Of a stretch of DNA of 9,630 nt, positions 1 through 6,641 are shown one piece after another (position 1 is the first letter of the stretch; each line of letters starts with the position of its first letter). The stretch is from an uncultured Candidatus Saccharibacteria bacterium. Lineage in GTDB: Bacteria > Patescibacteriota > Saccharimonadia > Saccharimonadales > Saccharimonadaceae. A program made the translations under genes and the position numbers. Location: assembly GCA_938041005.1 (NCBI GenBank), contig CALHZJ010000050.1, forward strand, positions 1 to 9,630, given 5' to 3'. Under the pieces are notes generated by a model. It saw only the letters and a program-made list of their open reading frames with translations. It had not been told where the DNA came from and searched no databases.

Positions 1-616
1 CGCCTACATTCTGGGCTATAAAGAATTTTACGGGCGTAGATTTACCGTATCTCCTTCCGTTTTAATTCCCCGCCCTGAATCCGAAGATCTAATTTCATTG
101 TTCTTAGAACTGACCGCCGGCGAAATTGCCGAAAAAGTTTTAATTGACGTTGGTACAGGGTCTGGCTGTCTGGGAATTACTGCCAAATTAGAAAGAAGCA
201 ACTTGTCGGTGATCTTATCCGATATTAGCAAACCAGCCTTAAATATTGCAGAAAAAAATGCGGACGCCTTAAATGCGGACGTCCATATTCAACAGCAATC
301 ATTACTTAATGGCCAACTTCGACCCGTTGATTATATATTTGCCAATTTGCCTTACGTTGACAAAAATTGGGATGTGTCGCCAGAACTTCAATACGAGCCA
401 GATATTGCGCTTTTTGCCGAAGACGAAGGGCTGAAATTGATATTGCAATTGATCTCACAAGCACCGCGATGTCTCACCTCAGAAGGTTTATTGTTTATCG
501 AGGCGGACCCTCAGCAGCACAATAGAATAATTGACGAAGCCGTGAAAAATGGTTTTGTAAAAGAGAGAGTTCTCAATTACATCCTAGTCCTACGTTTCAC
601 TGGCGATAAAGATTAA
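1..616 (+). CDS. prmC: Peptide chain release factor N5-glutamine methyltransferase, 5'-truncated
   Basis: This is the C-terminal two thirds of PrmC/HemK, which uses S-adenosylmethionine to methylate the glutamine of the GGQ motif in release factors. The reading frame is open from base 2, so the start and the N-terminal substrate-binding domain lie beyond the left edge; the TTG at base 98 is internal. Visible motifs are IPRPESEDL (about bases 62-91; family form IPRPETE), the SAM-binding loop DVGTGSGCLGI starting at base 146, and NLPY at 344-355. NLPY stands where the family has NPPY, the tetrapeptide that holds the target glutamine, so the second position is changed. The TAA stop overlaps the stop of the convergent membrane-protein gene. 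I am sure of the family; orthology to PrmC rather than another N5-glutamine methyltransferase rests on the PRPE(S/T)E motif. Confidence 0.9.
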   Translation, partial: AYILGYKEFYGRRFTVSPSVLIPRPESEDLISLFLELTAGEIAEKVLIDVGTGSGCLGITAKLERSNLSVILSDISKPALNIAEKNADALNADVHIQQQSLLNGQLRPVDYIFANLPYVDKNWDVSPELQYEPDIALFAEDEGLKLILQLISQAPRCLTSEGLLFIEADPQQHNRIIDEAVKNGFVKERVLNYILVLRFTGDKD

Positions 617-1377
617 ATTACTACAGAATTTAAGAACACTAGCATCACTAAGATAATTCCGATTGTAAGAATCACTGGAGCGGATATGTCTGAGAATCGA
701 ATAGCTTTGTGTTTGTTGTAAGATTGGTAAGCTTTACTGGCGACGAGTGAAAATAGCAATAGGATTATTGTAACCTGTGAAACGCCGCCAAACAGTGATT
801 TTCCGTAGCTGTAAGTCCAATAGTACGACAGCCAACCTAGCTCAGCAAAGACGAGTCCCCAGATTGCCGAAAGTAAAACCGTCTGTTCTTCGTCATAACT
901 GTGTAGGAAATGGCGAGCAGAACTATAGCCGATCAAGAACATCAGAATAACAACTACAGAAACTGGCCACTCGTATGACACCACCATCAGAGCGGTTACA
1001 CCGACAAAAATAGCGATCAACGACTGCATAGCAACCTGCCAGCGCTTAGACATCGGCTTAATCACGACTAGCCAAATTGCATATAGTATTGCCAATGCTA
1101 CGCGGAAATAAAACACTGACGTAGGTAGGTACATCAGACCAACAACACCAATTCCGACAGTTAAGTCAACCAAGTTAGCCTGAATGTTTGCCCACCAAAA
1201 ACGCGGACGAACGGCAATTATGCGCCATTTACTCAGCACAACAAGCGCTAACGCTGGAAATGGGGTCTGAAACGCTTGAGCAATAACAAGCAATGCAGCC
1301 GCCAAGCCAATATTTAAGACATAGTAAACTAATTCGCTCCAAAACGTTCTTCGCTTAACAGTTTTCAGTAACTCCAT
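613..1377 (-). CDS. Multi-pass integral membrane protein of unknown function
   Basis: The 254-residue protein is strongly hydrophobic, with about eight or nine membrane segments (roughly residues 13-36, 40-56, 68-84, 88-106, 113-134, 136-153, 165-190, 195-217 and 231-254) joined by short, often basic loops. The N-terminus is basic (MELLKTVKRR), suggesting a cytoplasmic start. I recognise no catalytic motif or transporter signature and assign no function. It begins 21 bases after the LCP-family gene on the same strand, so it could be cotranscribed and serve the same envelope pathway, although it also has its own extended -10 box just before the ATG. No Shine-Dalgarno is evident. Its last four bases overlap the convergent prmC gene, with TTAA forming both stop codons. 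Codon use and base composition look like those of its neighbours. Confidence 0.85.
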   Translation of the reverse strand: MELLKTVKRRTFWSELVYYVLNIGLAAALLVIAQAFQTPFPALALVVLSKWRIIAVRPRFWWANIQANLVDLTVGIGVVGLMYLPTSVFYFRVALAILYAIWLVVIKPMSKRWQVAMQSLIAIFVGVTALMVVSYEWPVSVVVILMFLIGYSSARHFLHSYDEEQTVLLSAIWGLVFAELGWLSYYWTYSYGKSLFGGVSQVTIILLLFSLVASKAYQSYNKHKAIRFSDISAPVILTIGIILVMLVFLNSVVI

Positions 1378-1387
1378 AACTTACTCT

Positions 1388-1396
1388 ATTATACCA
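1388..1396 (-). promoter_or_regulatory. Extended -10 promoter of the membrane-protein gene
   Basis: The minus strand reads TGG-TATAAT, a perfect extended -10, followed by ten bases and the ATG at 1377. Initiation about seven bases downstream would leave only 3-4 untranslated bases. No -35 match occurs 17 bases upstream, where the sequence codes for the LCP C-terminus, but an extended -10 can work without one. Confidence 0.55.
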
Positions 1397-1398
1397 AA

Positions 1399-3042
1399 TT
1401 ATGAGCCAGTTCCCACAACAACGATAAATTGTGCGTCAACATTCAAATTATACTTCGAGGAATCTGATGAAACCGAGCCGTACAACTCCTTAAATTTATC
1501 TTTTGTGGCAGTTTTTTCTTTACCAGCTGGCAATTGATAAACTTGAGTCTTCCCTAGCTTTTCATTACCTGGAACATTGCCGACATGAACAACTTTCATT
1601 CCTAATTCTGTCAATTTGTCCGCTTCTTTCTGCGCTGCGCCAGCCACGCCAGAACCATTCAAGACAGCAACCGTGGCTTTTTCCTTAGATAACGGCGTTG
1701 CGTAAATCTCAGACTTTATATAAGCGCGAATGTCGTCATAATCATACAATCCCGCAGCTGGCTGGACTATGCTTGCGCCACCCGCCGTGCCAGTAGTCAT
1801 AAGTACGTTACTTTCCTCTACAAAACTCAATCTGTGAATATCAGATTCTTTTATCTCTGAGCCAAGGTTCATAATTGTACGGATTTCTTTCGTGTCAATG
1901 TTTGTGCGCAAGTTTTTGCCCATGGCATCCATCAGAGACATCACCTTACCAAAATCAGTCAGCGTTCCCGTGGAAGTAGCTTTGCTTTTCAGCGCCATCA
2001 TAACTAACTGCTGGTTTTTCTCTCGGTCAAAGTTGGATTGTTCCAATCCGTAAGTTGGTGCCACCAAACCACGCGCTCGAGAGAACCACATCGCTTTTTC
2101 GCCGTCCATTTCGTGCTTGCCGTTAGTTAATTGCATATAGTGACCTGTTGGGCATCGTTCGCGACGTTGCTGATAATTCAACTCCTTCGCTCGGCACATC
2201 CAGTCCATGCTTGGATCAAGAATTCCTCGTGGATCACGACTCTGTACGTCAACGGTAACTCCGCCGACCGCATTGACAGCATCACGAATCACCGCAGTAT
2301 TAATATGCGCCACGTATTGAATATCCATACCGAATATATCGCCGATGAATTTCTTCGTTTTATCCATTCGTTCAGCTTCCGCCTGCGCGCTATCGCCGTT
2401 ATTCACGCAACCAAAATATTCATTGATTTTACCAGCGTAGCCAGAATTACACGCCATGCCAAATTTTACATACAAGTCACGCGGAATACTAAACATATAC
2501 GCATCCTTCTTTGTCTGATTGACGCTAAGAATCATCATTGAGTCGGTCAATGTCGCACCTGGATGGTCCGGATCATCATCTGTTGTACCCAAAATCAGCA
2601 CATTACTTCGACCATAAGCATCCTCTTTCAGTTTCTGCTGCGAAAACAACCCTAAGATTCCGCCGTTATGGAACACCGAGTTCATCGTCTGCCATAATTT
2701 TAATAGCAGCCAGCCCGCCACAATTGCAATAATAATTCCGATAATCGCAAGAATAATCCTGGTAATTAACTTTTTCTTACGCTTCTGTTTGCGCTCCTGT
2801 CGATGAGAAGGCTTAGTATTTTCATCAATTGCCGCCAACGATTCGCTAATATTCTGCTTTAATTTATTAGCAGAAGTTGGTTGCTGAATACTCCTTGTCG
2901 CATTATTCGACACTTGCGGACTATCTTCGTTACTACGAGGACGCCCGAGTGTAGTCGTTTTTTTGCTAGTAATTTCCCCCAACGAAGTTCGCTGTGGTCG
3001 CTTGGCGACAAATCCGTCCATCGACTGTTTGCGTGGTTTCAT
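1399..3042 (-). CDS. LytR-CpsA-Psr (LCP) family protein with C-terminal LytR_C domain
   Basis: LCP proteins transfer lipid-linked glycan polymers onto peptidoglycan or other envelope acceptors outside the membrane. The 547 residues show a basic, Ser/Thr-rich, probably disordered cytoplasmic tail (1-90), one membrane helix (about 92-115), an extracellular LCP domain (about 145-355) and a LytR_C-like domain (about 455-545, with VAVLNGSGVAG near 458). Expected ligand and metal residues are present: D167 in TDSMM, R188 and D189 in SIPRDL, R322/R324 in WFSRARG and R340 in FDREKNQQ. Four cysteines in the LCP domain form two pairs of equal spacing (C198/C212 and C283/C297), possibly disulfides. The ATG at 3042 is preceded by an extended -10 eight bases away and no Shine-Dalgarno; a second Met at residue 8 is a possible alternative. 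It is divergent from lepB. The glycan it transfers cannot be told from sequence. Confidence 0.93.
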   Translation of the reverse strand: MKPRKQSMDGFVAKRPQRTSLGEITSKKTTTLGRPRSNEDSPQVSNNATRSIQQPTSANKLKQNISESLAAIDENTKPSHRQERKQKRKKKLITRIILAIIGIIIAIVAGWLLLKLWQTMNSVFHNGGILGLFSQQKLKEDAYGRSNVLILGTTDDDPDHPGATLTDSMMILSVNQTKKDAYMFSIPRDLYVKFGMACNSGYAGKINEYFGCVNNGDSAQAEAERMDKTKKFIGDIFGMDIQYVAHINTAVIRDAVNAVGGVTVDVQSRDPRGILDPSMDWMCRAKELNYQQRRERCPTGHYMQLTNGKHEMDGEKAMWFSRARGLVAPTYGLEQSNFDREKNQQLVMMALKSKATSTGTLTDFGKVMSLMDAMGKNLRTNIDTKEIRTIMNLGSEIKESDIHRLSFVEESNVLMTTGTAGGASIVQPAAGLYDYDDIRAYIKSEIYATPLSKEKATVAVLNGSGVAGAAQKEADKLTELGMKVVHVGNVPGNEKLGKTQVYQLPAGKEKTATKDKFKELYGSVSSDSSKYNLNVDAQFIVVVGTGS

Positions 3043-3047
3043 ATCTA

Positions 3048-3076
3048 TTGATTATAACACACAAAACGCTTATAAT
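3048..3076 (+). promoter_or_regulatory. lepB promoter (-35 TTGATT, 17-bp spacer, -10 TATAAT)
   Basis: TTGATT at 3048-3053 and TATAAT at 3071-3076 are separated by exactly 17 bases. The ATG of lepB at 3084 lies seven bases after the -10 box, which is where transcription would start, so the message is predicted to be leaderless. No Shine-Dalgarno precedes the ATG. Confidence 0.65.
3051..3059 (-). promoter_or_regulatory. Extended -10 promoter of the LCP gene
   Basis: The minus strand reads TGT-TATAAT with the -10 hexamer at 3051-3056, eight bases before the ATG at 3042. Initiation would fall within about two bases of the start codon, giving an essentially leaderless message. The hexamer overlaps the -35 of the oppositely directed lepB promoter (3048-3053), so the two promoters should compete for polymerase. 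Confidence 0.6.
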
Positions 3077-3083
3077 TGAAACA

Positions 3084-3689
3084 ATGGACGCTACTTTTAT
3101 GGATCGTCATCCGAAATTACAAGATGGCCTGGGAATGGTCATTTTCGTTGTTGGCGTGGTGATCGGCACACTTTTATTGAACACATTTGTATTTCAAACT
3201 TTCAATGTTGAAGGCGCCAGTATGGAAACGACGATGTACACTGGCGATCGTCTGATCGTCAATCGACTGCCCGTCACTAGTTCAAAATTGCAGAATAAAA
3301 ATTATGTCCCAAAGCGCGGACAAGTAATTGTGTTTAAGAATCCGAATTTTAACGCCTCGACAGGCAAAGACGAATATATTGTTAAGCGTGTAATCGCCTT
3401 TGCTGGTGAGCGAGTTACTGTGAAAAACGGCACCGTAACTGTTTACAATACGGAAAACCCCGACGGATTTAACCCTGATACCTCAGTCAATAAAAATGAG
3501 CCAGGACAGCCTACTTCTGGAGATGTCGATACGACCGTGCCAGAAGGCACAATATTCGTCATGGGCGACCACCGCCAAGGAAGCTACTCCTGCGACTCTC
3601 GAAACTGCATGGGACCAATCCCCCTTTATGACATCGTCGGACCAGTTAGTCTACGAATATTCCCGTTCAATAAAATTCGCTCGTTCTAA
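3084..3689 (+). CDS. lepB: Signal peptidase I
   Basis: This membrane-bound Ser/Lys protease removes signal peptides from exported proteins. I place the start at ATG 3084 (201 aa): the open frame extends upstream to 2994, but that stretch crosses the lepB promoter and the start of the divergent LCP gene. A second Met is at residue 6. The order is a short cytoplasmic N-terminus, one membrane helix (about 17-38), then the catalytic domain. Box B is GASMETTMYTGD with nucleophile S46; box D is YIVKRVIAFAGE with general base K101; box E is GDHRQGSYSCDSRNCMGPIP (161-180). Two departures stand out: box B lacks the proline usual after SM-x (SMxPT), and box E carries two cysteines (C170, C175) around the conserved DSR. 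The gene converges on parB with only six bases between stops. Confidence 0.93.
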   Translation: MDATFMDRHPKLQDGLGMVIFVVGVVIGTLLLNTFVFQTFNVEGASMETTMYTGDRLIVNRLPVTSSKLQNKNYVPKRGQVIVFKNPNFNASTGKDEYIVKRVIAFAGERVTVKNGTVTVYNTENPDGFNPDTSVNKNEPGQPTSGDVDTTVPEGTIFVMGDHRQGSYSCDSRNCMGPIPLYDIVGPVSLRIFPFNKIRSF

Positions 3690-3695
3690 TAAAAA

Positions 3696-4574
3696 TTACT
3701 TTTCGAGCAATTCTCTTATTCGTTCAAATTCAAGATTATCCTTAAACTTGATGCTAATCTGACCAGCTCCACGGCCGTTTGTACGGATTTTTACACCTGT
3801 TCCAAATCGCTTCGAAAGGCTTTCAATAGCATCTGCATGAGGCATATCTGCTGGGCGGCGTTTGTTCTCGATTGGACTAGCCTTCGCCTGTTTCCATAAA
3901 GTAACAACTTGCTCAATCCGTCGCGCTGACCACTCTTCGCGAATAGCCCGCTCCATAATATCTTCCGCAGCGTCATCAGGCAAACCGATTAGAGGCCTTG
4001 CCTGCCCTTCATTTAATCGCCCCTCAAACAACGCCTGCTGCACAGACTTCGGCAATTTCAGTAGCCTCAACGTATTACTGACTGCACTTATAGATTTGCC
4101 ACCCAAACGCTTGCCAATCTCCTCCAGCGTCATATTGAATTGATCGCGCAATTTTTGATAAGCGGTTGCAGTTTCAAGCGCATTCAAATCATGTCGTTGC
4201 AAGTTTTCAATCAAAGAAATCTCCAGGCGATTTTGGTCACTCATACTCCTGACAATACACGGCACCTCTGTTAAATTCGCCCTATTCGCCGCACGCCAAC
4301 GTCGCTCGCCCGCCACGATCAGATATTTATCACCCTTTGGTGTCACAACAATCGGCTGAACTACGCCATGCTCGCGCACCGATTCCGTCAACTCATTCAA
4401 AGCATTCTCATCAAAAAAGCGACGCGGCTGATCAGGATCTGGGACGACTTGATCAATAGCGATGTCTCTCAGATGAGAAACTTTCACGTCCTGCTGTGCG
4501 GTTGGGTCGAACGTTTCATCAATCAAATTGGTTGGAATTAACGACCCAAAACCTCTACCTAAACCTTTTTTCAT
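3696..4574 (-). CDS. parB: Chromosome-partitioning protein ParB
   Basis: ParB is the CTP-dependent DNA clamp that loads at parS sites near the origin and drives segregation together with ParA. The 292 residues begin with KKGLGRGFGSLIP, the N-terminal ParA-stimulating motif of chromosomal ParBs, which fixes the start. Next come box I (DPDQPRRFF, 46-54), the arginine-rich CTP-binding box II (GERRWRA, 89-95), box III (ENLQRHDLN, 123-131), a helix-turn-helix for parS recognition (about 148-174), and a C-terminal dimerisation segment (about 262-292) after a variable linker. The ATG overlaps the parA stop as ATGA, so the two are translated as a coupled operon; AGGGTGG just upstream, inside the parA end, can serve as Shine-Dalgarno. 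The order of boxes and the length are normal for the family. Confidence 0.95.
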   Translation of the reverse strand: MKKGLGRGFGSLIPTNLIDETFDPTAQQDVKVSHLRDIAIDQVVPDPDQPRRFFDENALNELTESVREHGVVQPIVVTPKGDKYLIVAGERRWRAANRANLTEVPCIVRSMSDQNRLEISLIENLQRHDLNALETATAYQKLRDQFNMTLEEIGKRLGGKSISAVSNTLRLLKLPKSVQQALFEGRLNEGQARPLIGLPDDAAEDIMERAIREEWSARRIEQVVTLWKQAKASPIENKRRPADMPHADAIESLSKRFGTGVKIRTNGRGAGQISIKFKDNLEFERIRELLEK

Positions 4575-5335
4575 CGTTCCACCCTCTCTATAATTTCTTT
4601 CGTTAGCACCTTATAAGCCCGAGAACCTTTTGAAAAACGATCATACGCCCCAACTGGCGCACCATGACTAGGAGCTTCAGCCAGGCGAATATTTCGCGGA
4701 ATGCTATTCTTGAAAATCTTATCCGGAAAATACTTTTTAACCTCAGCATGAACTTGCCCGGATAATGTAGTCCTGGAGTCCATCATCGTCAGTAAAACGC
4801 CCAGTAATTCCAGAGGCGGATTAAGCCCCTTCTTTATCAATTTCATACTTTCCAATAGTTGCCCCAATCCTTCCAGAGCGTAAAACTCTGCCTGGACTGG
4901 AAGCAATACATAATTAGCGGCAATCATACCGTTGACCGTCAACAAGCTCAAGCTCGGCGGACTGTCAATAATAATATAGTCGTAATCCGTCGCCTTTTGC
5001 AAAGCCTCTCGCAAGCGAACAAACCTTCCCTGCGCCTGCGCCAACTCCACTTCCGTATTCGCCAAATGAGGTGTAGCTGGAGCGATTGATAAATTTTTAT
5101 ATTCCGTTGGCAATATAATATTCGCCAGGTCAATTTGTCGCATAATCACCTCTGATATTGTTGCACCCAAATTCTGCTTATCTATTCCAAGTCCACTGGT
5201 GGCATTGCCCTGCGGATCAAAATCCACCAACAATGTTTTCTTGCCAGCTTTTGCCAAAAAATATGCTACGTTAATTGACGTCGTTGTTTTGCCGACGCCA
5301 CCTTTTTGATTTGTCACCGCAATGATTTTTGTCAT
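4571..5335 (-). CDS. parA: Chromosome-partitioning ATPase ParA (Soj type)
   Basis: ParA is a DNA-binding ATPase whose gradient, shaped by ParB, moves replicated origins apart. The 254-residue protein is of the short, chromosomal Soj type without an N-terminal helix-turn-helix. It has the deviant Walker A motif KGGVGKTT (11-18, signature lysine K11), the A' motif LLVDFDPQGNATSG (about 35-48), Walker B IIIDSPP (121-127) and the conserved C-terminal stretch SIPRNIRLAEAPSHG (211-225). The start is supported by AGGGG at 5341-5345, five bases before the ATG. An extended -10 box lies just upstream and the rplU terminator lies beyond it, so parA-parB should be an independent transcription unit. In many bacteria parAB sits near the origin, but no dnaA, gidA or gidB is in view to test this here. 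Confidence 0.96.
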   Translation of the reverse strand: MTKIIAVTNQKGGVGKTTTSINVAYFLAKAGKKTLLVDFDPQGNATSGLGIDKQNLGATISEVIMRQIDLANIILPTEYKNLSIAPATPHLANTEVELAQAQGRFVRLREALQKATDYDYIIIDSPPSLSLLTVNGMIAANYVLLPVQAEFYALEGLGQLLESMKLIKKGLNPPLELLGVLLTMMDSRTTLSGQVHAEVKKYFPDKIFKNSIPRNIRLAEAPSHGAPVGAYDRFSKGSRAYKVLTKEIIERVER

Positions 5336-5359
5336 TCGTTCCCCTTTTTACCTGCCTTA

Positions 5360-5368
5360 ATTATAGCA
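5360..5368 (-). promoter_or_regulatory. Extended -10 promoter of parAB
   Basis: The minus strand reads TGC-TATAAT with the hexamer at 5360-5365, 24 bases before the parA ATG. This gives a leader of about 17 bases containing the AGGGG ribosome site. No good -35 is seen at the usual distance. It lies directly downstream of the rplU terminator, consistent with a fresh start of transcription. Confidence 0.6.
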
Positions 5369-5394
5369 TGAGCAGAACATAAATAACAGACATC

Positions 5395-5421
5395 AAAAAA
5401 CCGCTTCCTTTACGAAAGCGG
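5395..5421 (-). terminator. Intrinsic terminator after rplU
   Basis: On the minus strand CCGCTTTC and GGAAGCGG pair (eight base pairs including one G-T) around a five-base loop GTAAA, followed directly by six T residues. It begins eight bases after the rplU stop and separates rplU from parAB. Confidence 0.9.
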
Positions 5422-5429
5422 CTCTTAGA

Positions 5430-5735
5430 CTATTTGATTGACGTAATTTCAATCTTTGTGTACTTCTGGCGATGACCAGTTTCTTTGTGGACACGCTTCT
5501 TACTCTTGTAGCGGATAACGCGAAGCTTGTCGCCCTTAACTTCCGCTTCTACGACCTTAGCTTTAACGCTAGATCCTTTTACGGTTGGCGTACCGACCTT
5601 AATTTTATCACCATCAATCACTAAAAGTGCGTCGAGAGTGAGTTCTTTTGTGCCTTCAGGGAGGAGATCCACCAAGAGGGACTCTTTTTCGCTGACAAGA
5701 TATTGTTTGCCAGAGATTTTTACGACTGCTTTCAT
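5430..5735 (-). CDS. rplU: 50S ribosomal protein L21
   Basis: L21 is a small protein of the large ribosomal subunit that binds 23S rRNA. The 101 residues match the family length. The N-terminus MKAVVKISGKQYLV and the C-terminal signature YKSKKRVHKETGHRQKYTKI (about 77-96) are characteristic. The start is supported by AAGGA at 5741-5745, five bases before the ATG. It has its own good promoter and a strong terminator. In many bacteria rplU is followed by rpmA (L27); here it stands alone between the galU-like gene and parAB, so rpmA must be elsewhere. The identification is firm. Confidence 0.96.
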   Translation of the reverse strand: MKAVVKISGKQYLVSEKESLLVDLLPEGTKELTLDALLVIDGDKIKVGTPTVKGSSVKAKVVEAEVKGDKLRVIRYKSKKRVHKETGHRQKYTKIEITSIK

Positions 5736-5769
5736 TTCGTTCCTTAATTATTATGAATTAACTCTAATA

Positions 5770-5798
5770 ATTCTATCAAAAACTAGCGATAAAATCAA
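5770..5798 (-). promoter_or_regulatory. rplU promoter (-35 TTGATT, 17 bp, extended -10 TGA-TAGAAT)
   Basis: On the minus strand TTGATT (5793-5798) is followed by a 17-base spacer ending in TGA and by TAGAAT (5770-5775). Transcription would start near 5763 and give a leader of about 28 bases with an AAGGA ribosome site, too short for an elaborate L21-binding leader. The -35 overlaps the galU stop codon (5795-5797). No terminator separates galU from rplU, so read-through from galU is also possible. Confidence 0.7.
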
Positions 5799-6631
5799 GT
5801 ACAGTTAGTAAGCGGCATTTTCGCCATAGCGTTATTCGCCTTCAACCAGCCGCTCGGCGAGCCGCATTCCATATATTCGCCCTTAGCTTCGCCGACAACA
5901 ATCACGCCGCCGCCATCGATGTACGCATTAATCGCATCCGTTATCTCAAACTCGCCTCTCTTAGGGTTCGCCGGCAAAGTTCGCGCCAACTCGAAAATCT
6001 CTTTGTTCAAGACGTAAAAACTTGAATTGCTGAGGTTGCTTGGAGCTTCTTCCAGTTTCGGCTTTTCAATTATTCGCACAAAATTGCCCTGATTGTCAGT
6101 TTCAATAATTCCTGTTTGCGGAATAAATTCCTCTTCGACGGGATTTCCTAATAGCCCAGCCGACAATCCACGCGATTCCACCAGCTCCGCCAAATCTGCC
6201 GCGTTTGAACCGCCGTCGCCACGCCAAAAGAATTGATCGCCCATAATCACAAAGGCCGACTCGCCCTGTTCGATAAATTCACTCGCCAAACCGACTGGAA
6301 TGCTTGTGCCGTAACCGCCAGTTCCCGGCTGAGTTAAAAAATGTATTCGGACGTCGCGAAGTGGCGCCACCAGAGGAAGCTTATCCTGTTTGCCCGCTCG
6401 ACGTAAATAATCGTTCAATTGAATATTCGATCGATAATAGCTCTGCACCTGCGTACTCTGCTCACCAACCACAAAGTAAATATCCTTCACGCCCGCTCGC
6501 ACGACGTCTTGCACGATATAATCAATCACTGGACGAGTACCGACCGGCAGCATACACTTTTCGATAGATTTGGTAATCGGCAACATTCGCGTGCCCCAGC
6601 CCGCAACCGGAATAATAGCTTTAGTAATCAT
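5795..6631 (-). CDS. galU: GalU-like nucleotidyltransferase (probable UTP-glucose-1-phosphate uridylyltransferase)
   Basis: The protein belongs to the sugar-1-phosphate nucleotidyltransferases and is closest to GalU, which makes UDP-glucose from UTP and glucose-1-phosphate for glycolipids and surface glycans. The 278 residues show the nucleotide-binding motif AGWGTRMLPITKSIEKCMLP (10-29, GalU form GxGTRxLPxTKxxxKxM), a metal-binding aspartate in the IMGDQFF segment (about 128-134), the EKP and APSNL stretch (about 190-200), an EITDAI helix start, and CGSPSGWLKA (about 257-266, the usual CG...GY/W site near the C-terminus). The internal motif GTGGYGTSIPV replaces the GLGHA of classical GalU, so the sugar could differ; the symbol reflects the closest family, not proven substrate. 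Translation appears coupled to the upstream gene. It may feed the LCP-dependent envelope pathway, which is inference. Confidence 0.8.
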   Translation of the reverse strand: MITKAIIPVAGWGTRMLPITKSIEKCMLPVGTRPVIDYIVQDVVRAGVKDIYFVVGEQSTQVQSYYRSNIQLNDYLRRAGKQDKLPLVAPLRDVRIHFLTQPGTGGYGTSIPVGLASEFIEQGESAFVIMGDQFFWRGDGGSNAADLAELVESRGLSAGLLGNPVEEEFIPQTGIIETDNQGNFVRIIEKPKLEEAPSNLSNSSFYVLNKEIFELARTLPANPKRGEFEITDAINAYIDGGGVIVVGEAKGEYMECGSPSGWLKANNAMAKMPLTNCT

Positions 6632-6633
6632 AG

Positions 6634-6641
6634 CACCTCCT
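6634..6641 (-). promoter_or_regulatory. Strong galU ribosome-binding site overlapping the upstream stop codon
   Basis: AGGAGGTG on the minus strand stands four bases (from AGGAGG) before the galU ATG and overlaps the TAG stop (6640-6642) of the 449-aa gene. It is the closest match to a consensus Shine-Dalgarno in the window, and the arrangement predicts coupled translation from a shared message. Confidence 0.85.

Noticed and set aside
2131..2541. 136-codon plus-strand frame inside the LCP gene
   Set aside because: It is antisense to the conserved LCP domain, has no recognisable motif and lacks a ribosome site.
2994..3083. N-terminal extension of signal peptidase I up to base 2994
   Set aside because: The extra 30 codons overlap the start of the divergent LCP gene and contain the lepB promoter; the ATG at 3084 fits the promoter and the family length.
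3679..3708. GCTCG...CGAGC inverted repeat at the lepB/parB junction as a terminator
   Set aside because: The stem is only five pairs with a 20-base loop and no T-tract directly after it on either strand.
5736..5794. L21 autoregulatory leader or riboswitch before rplU
   Set aside because: With the promoter found at 5770-5798 the leader is only about 28 bases and shows no stable stem.
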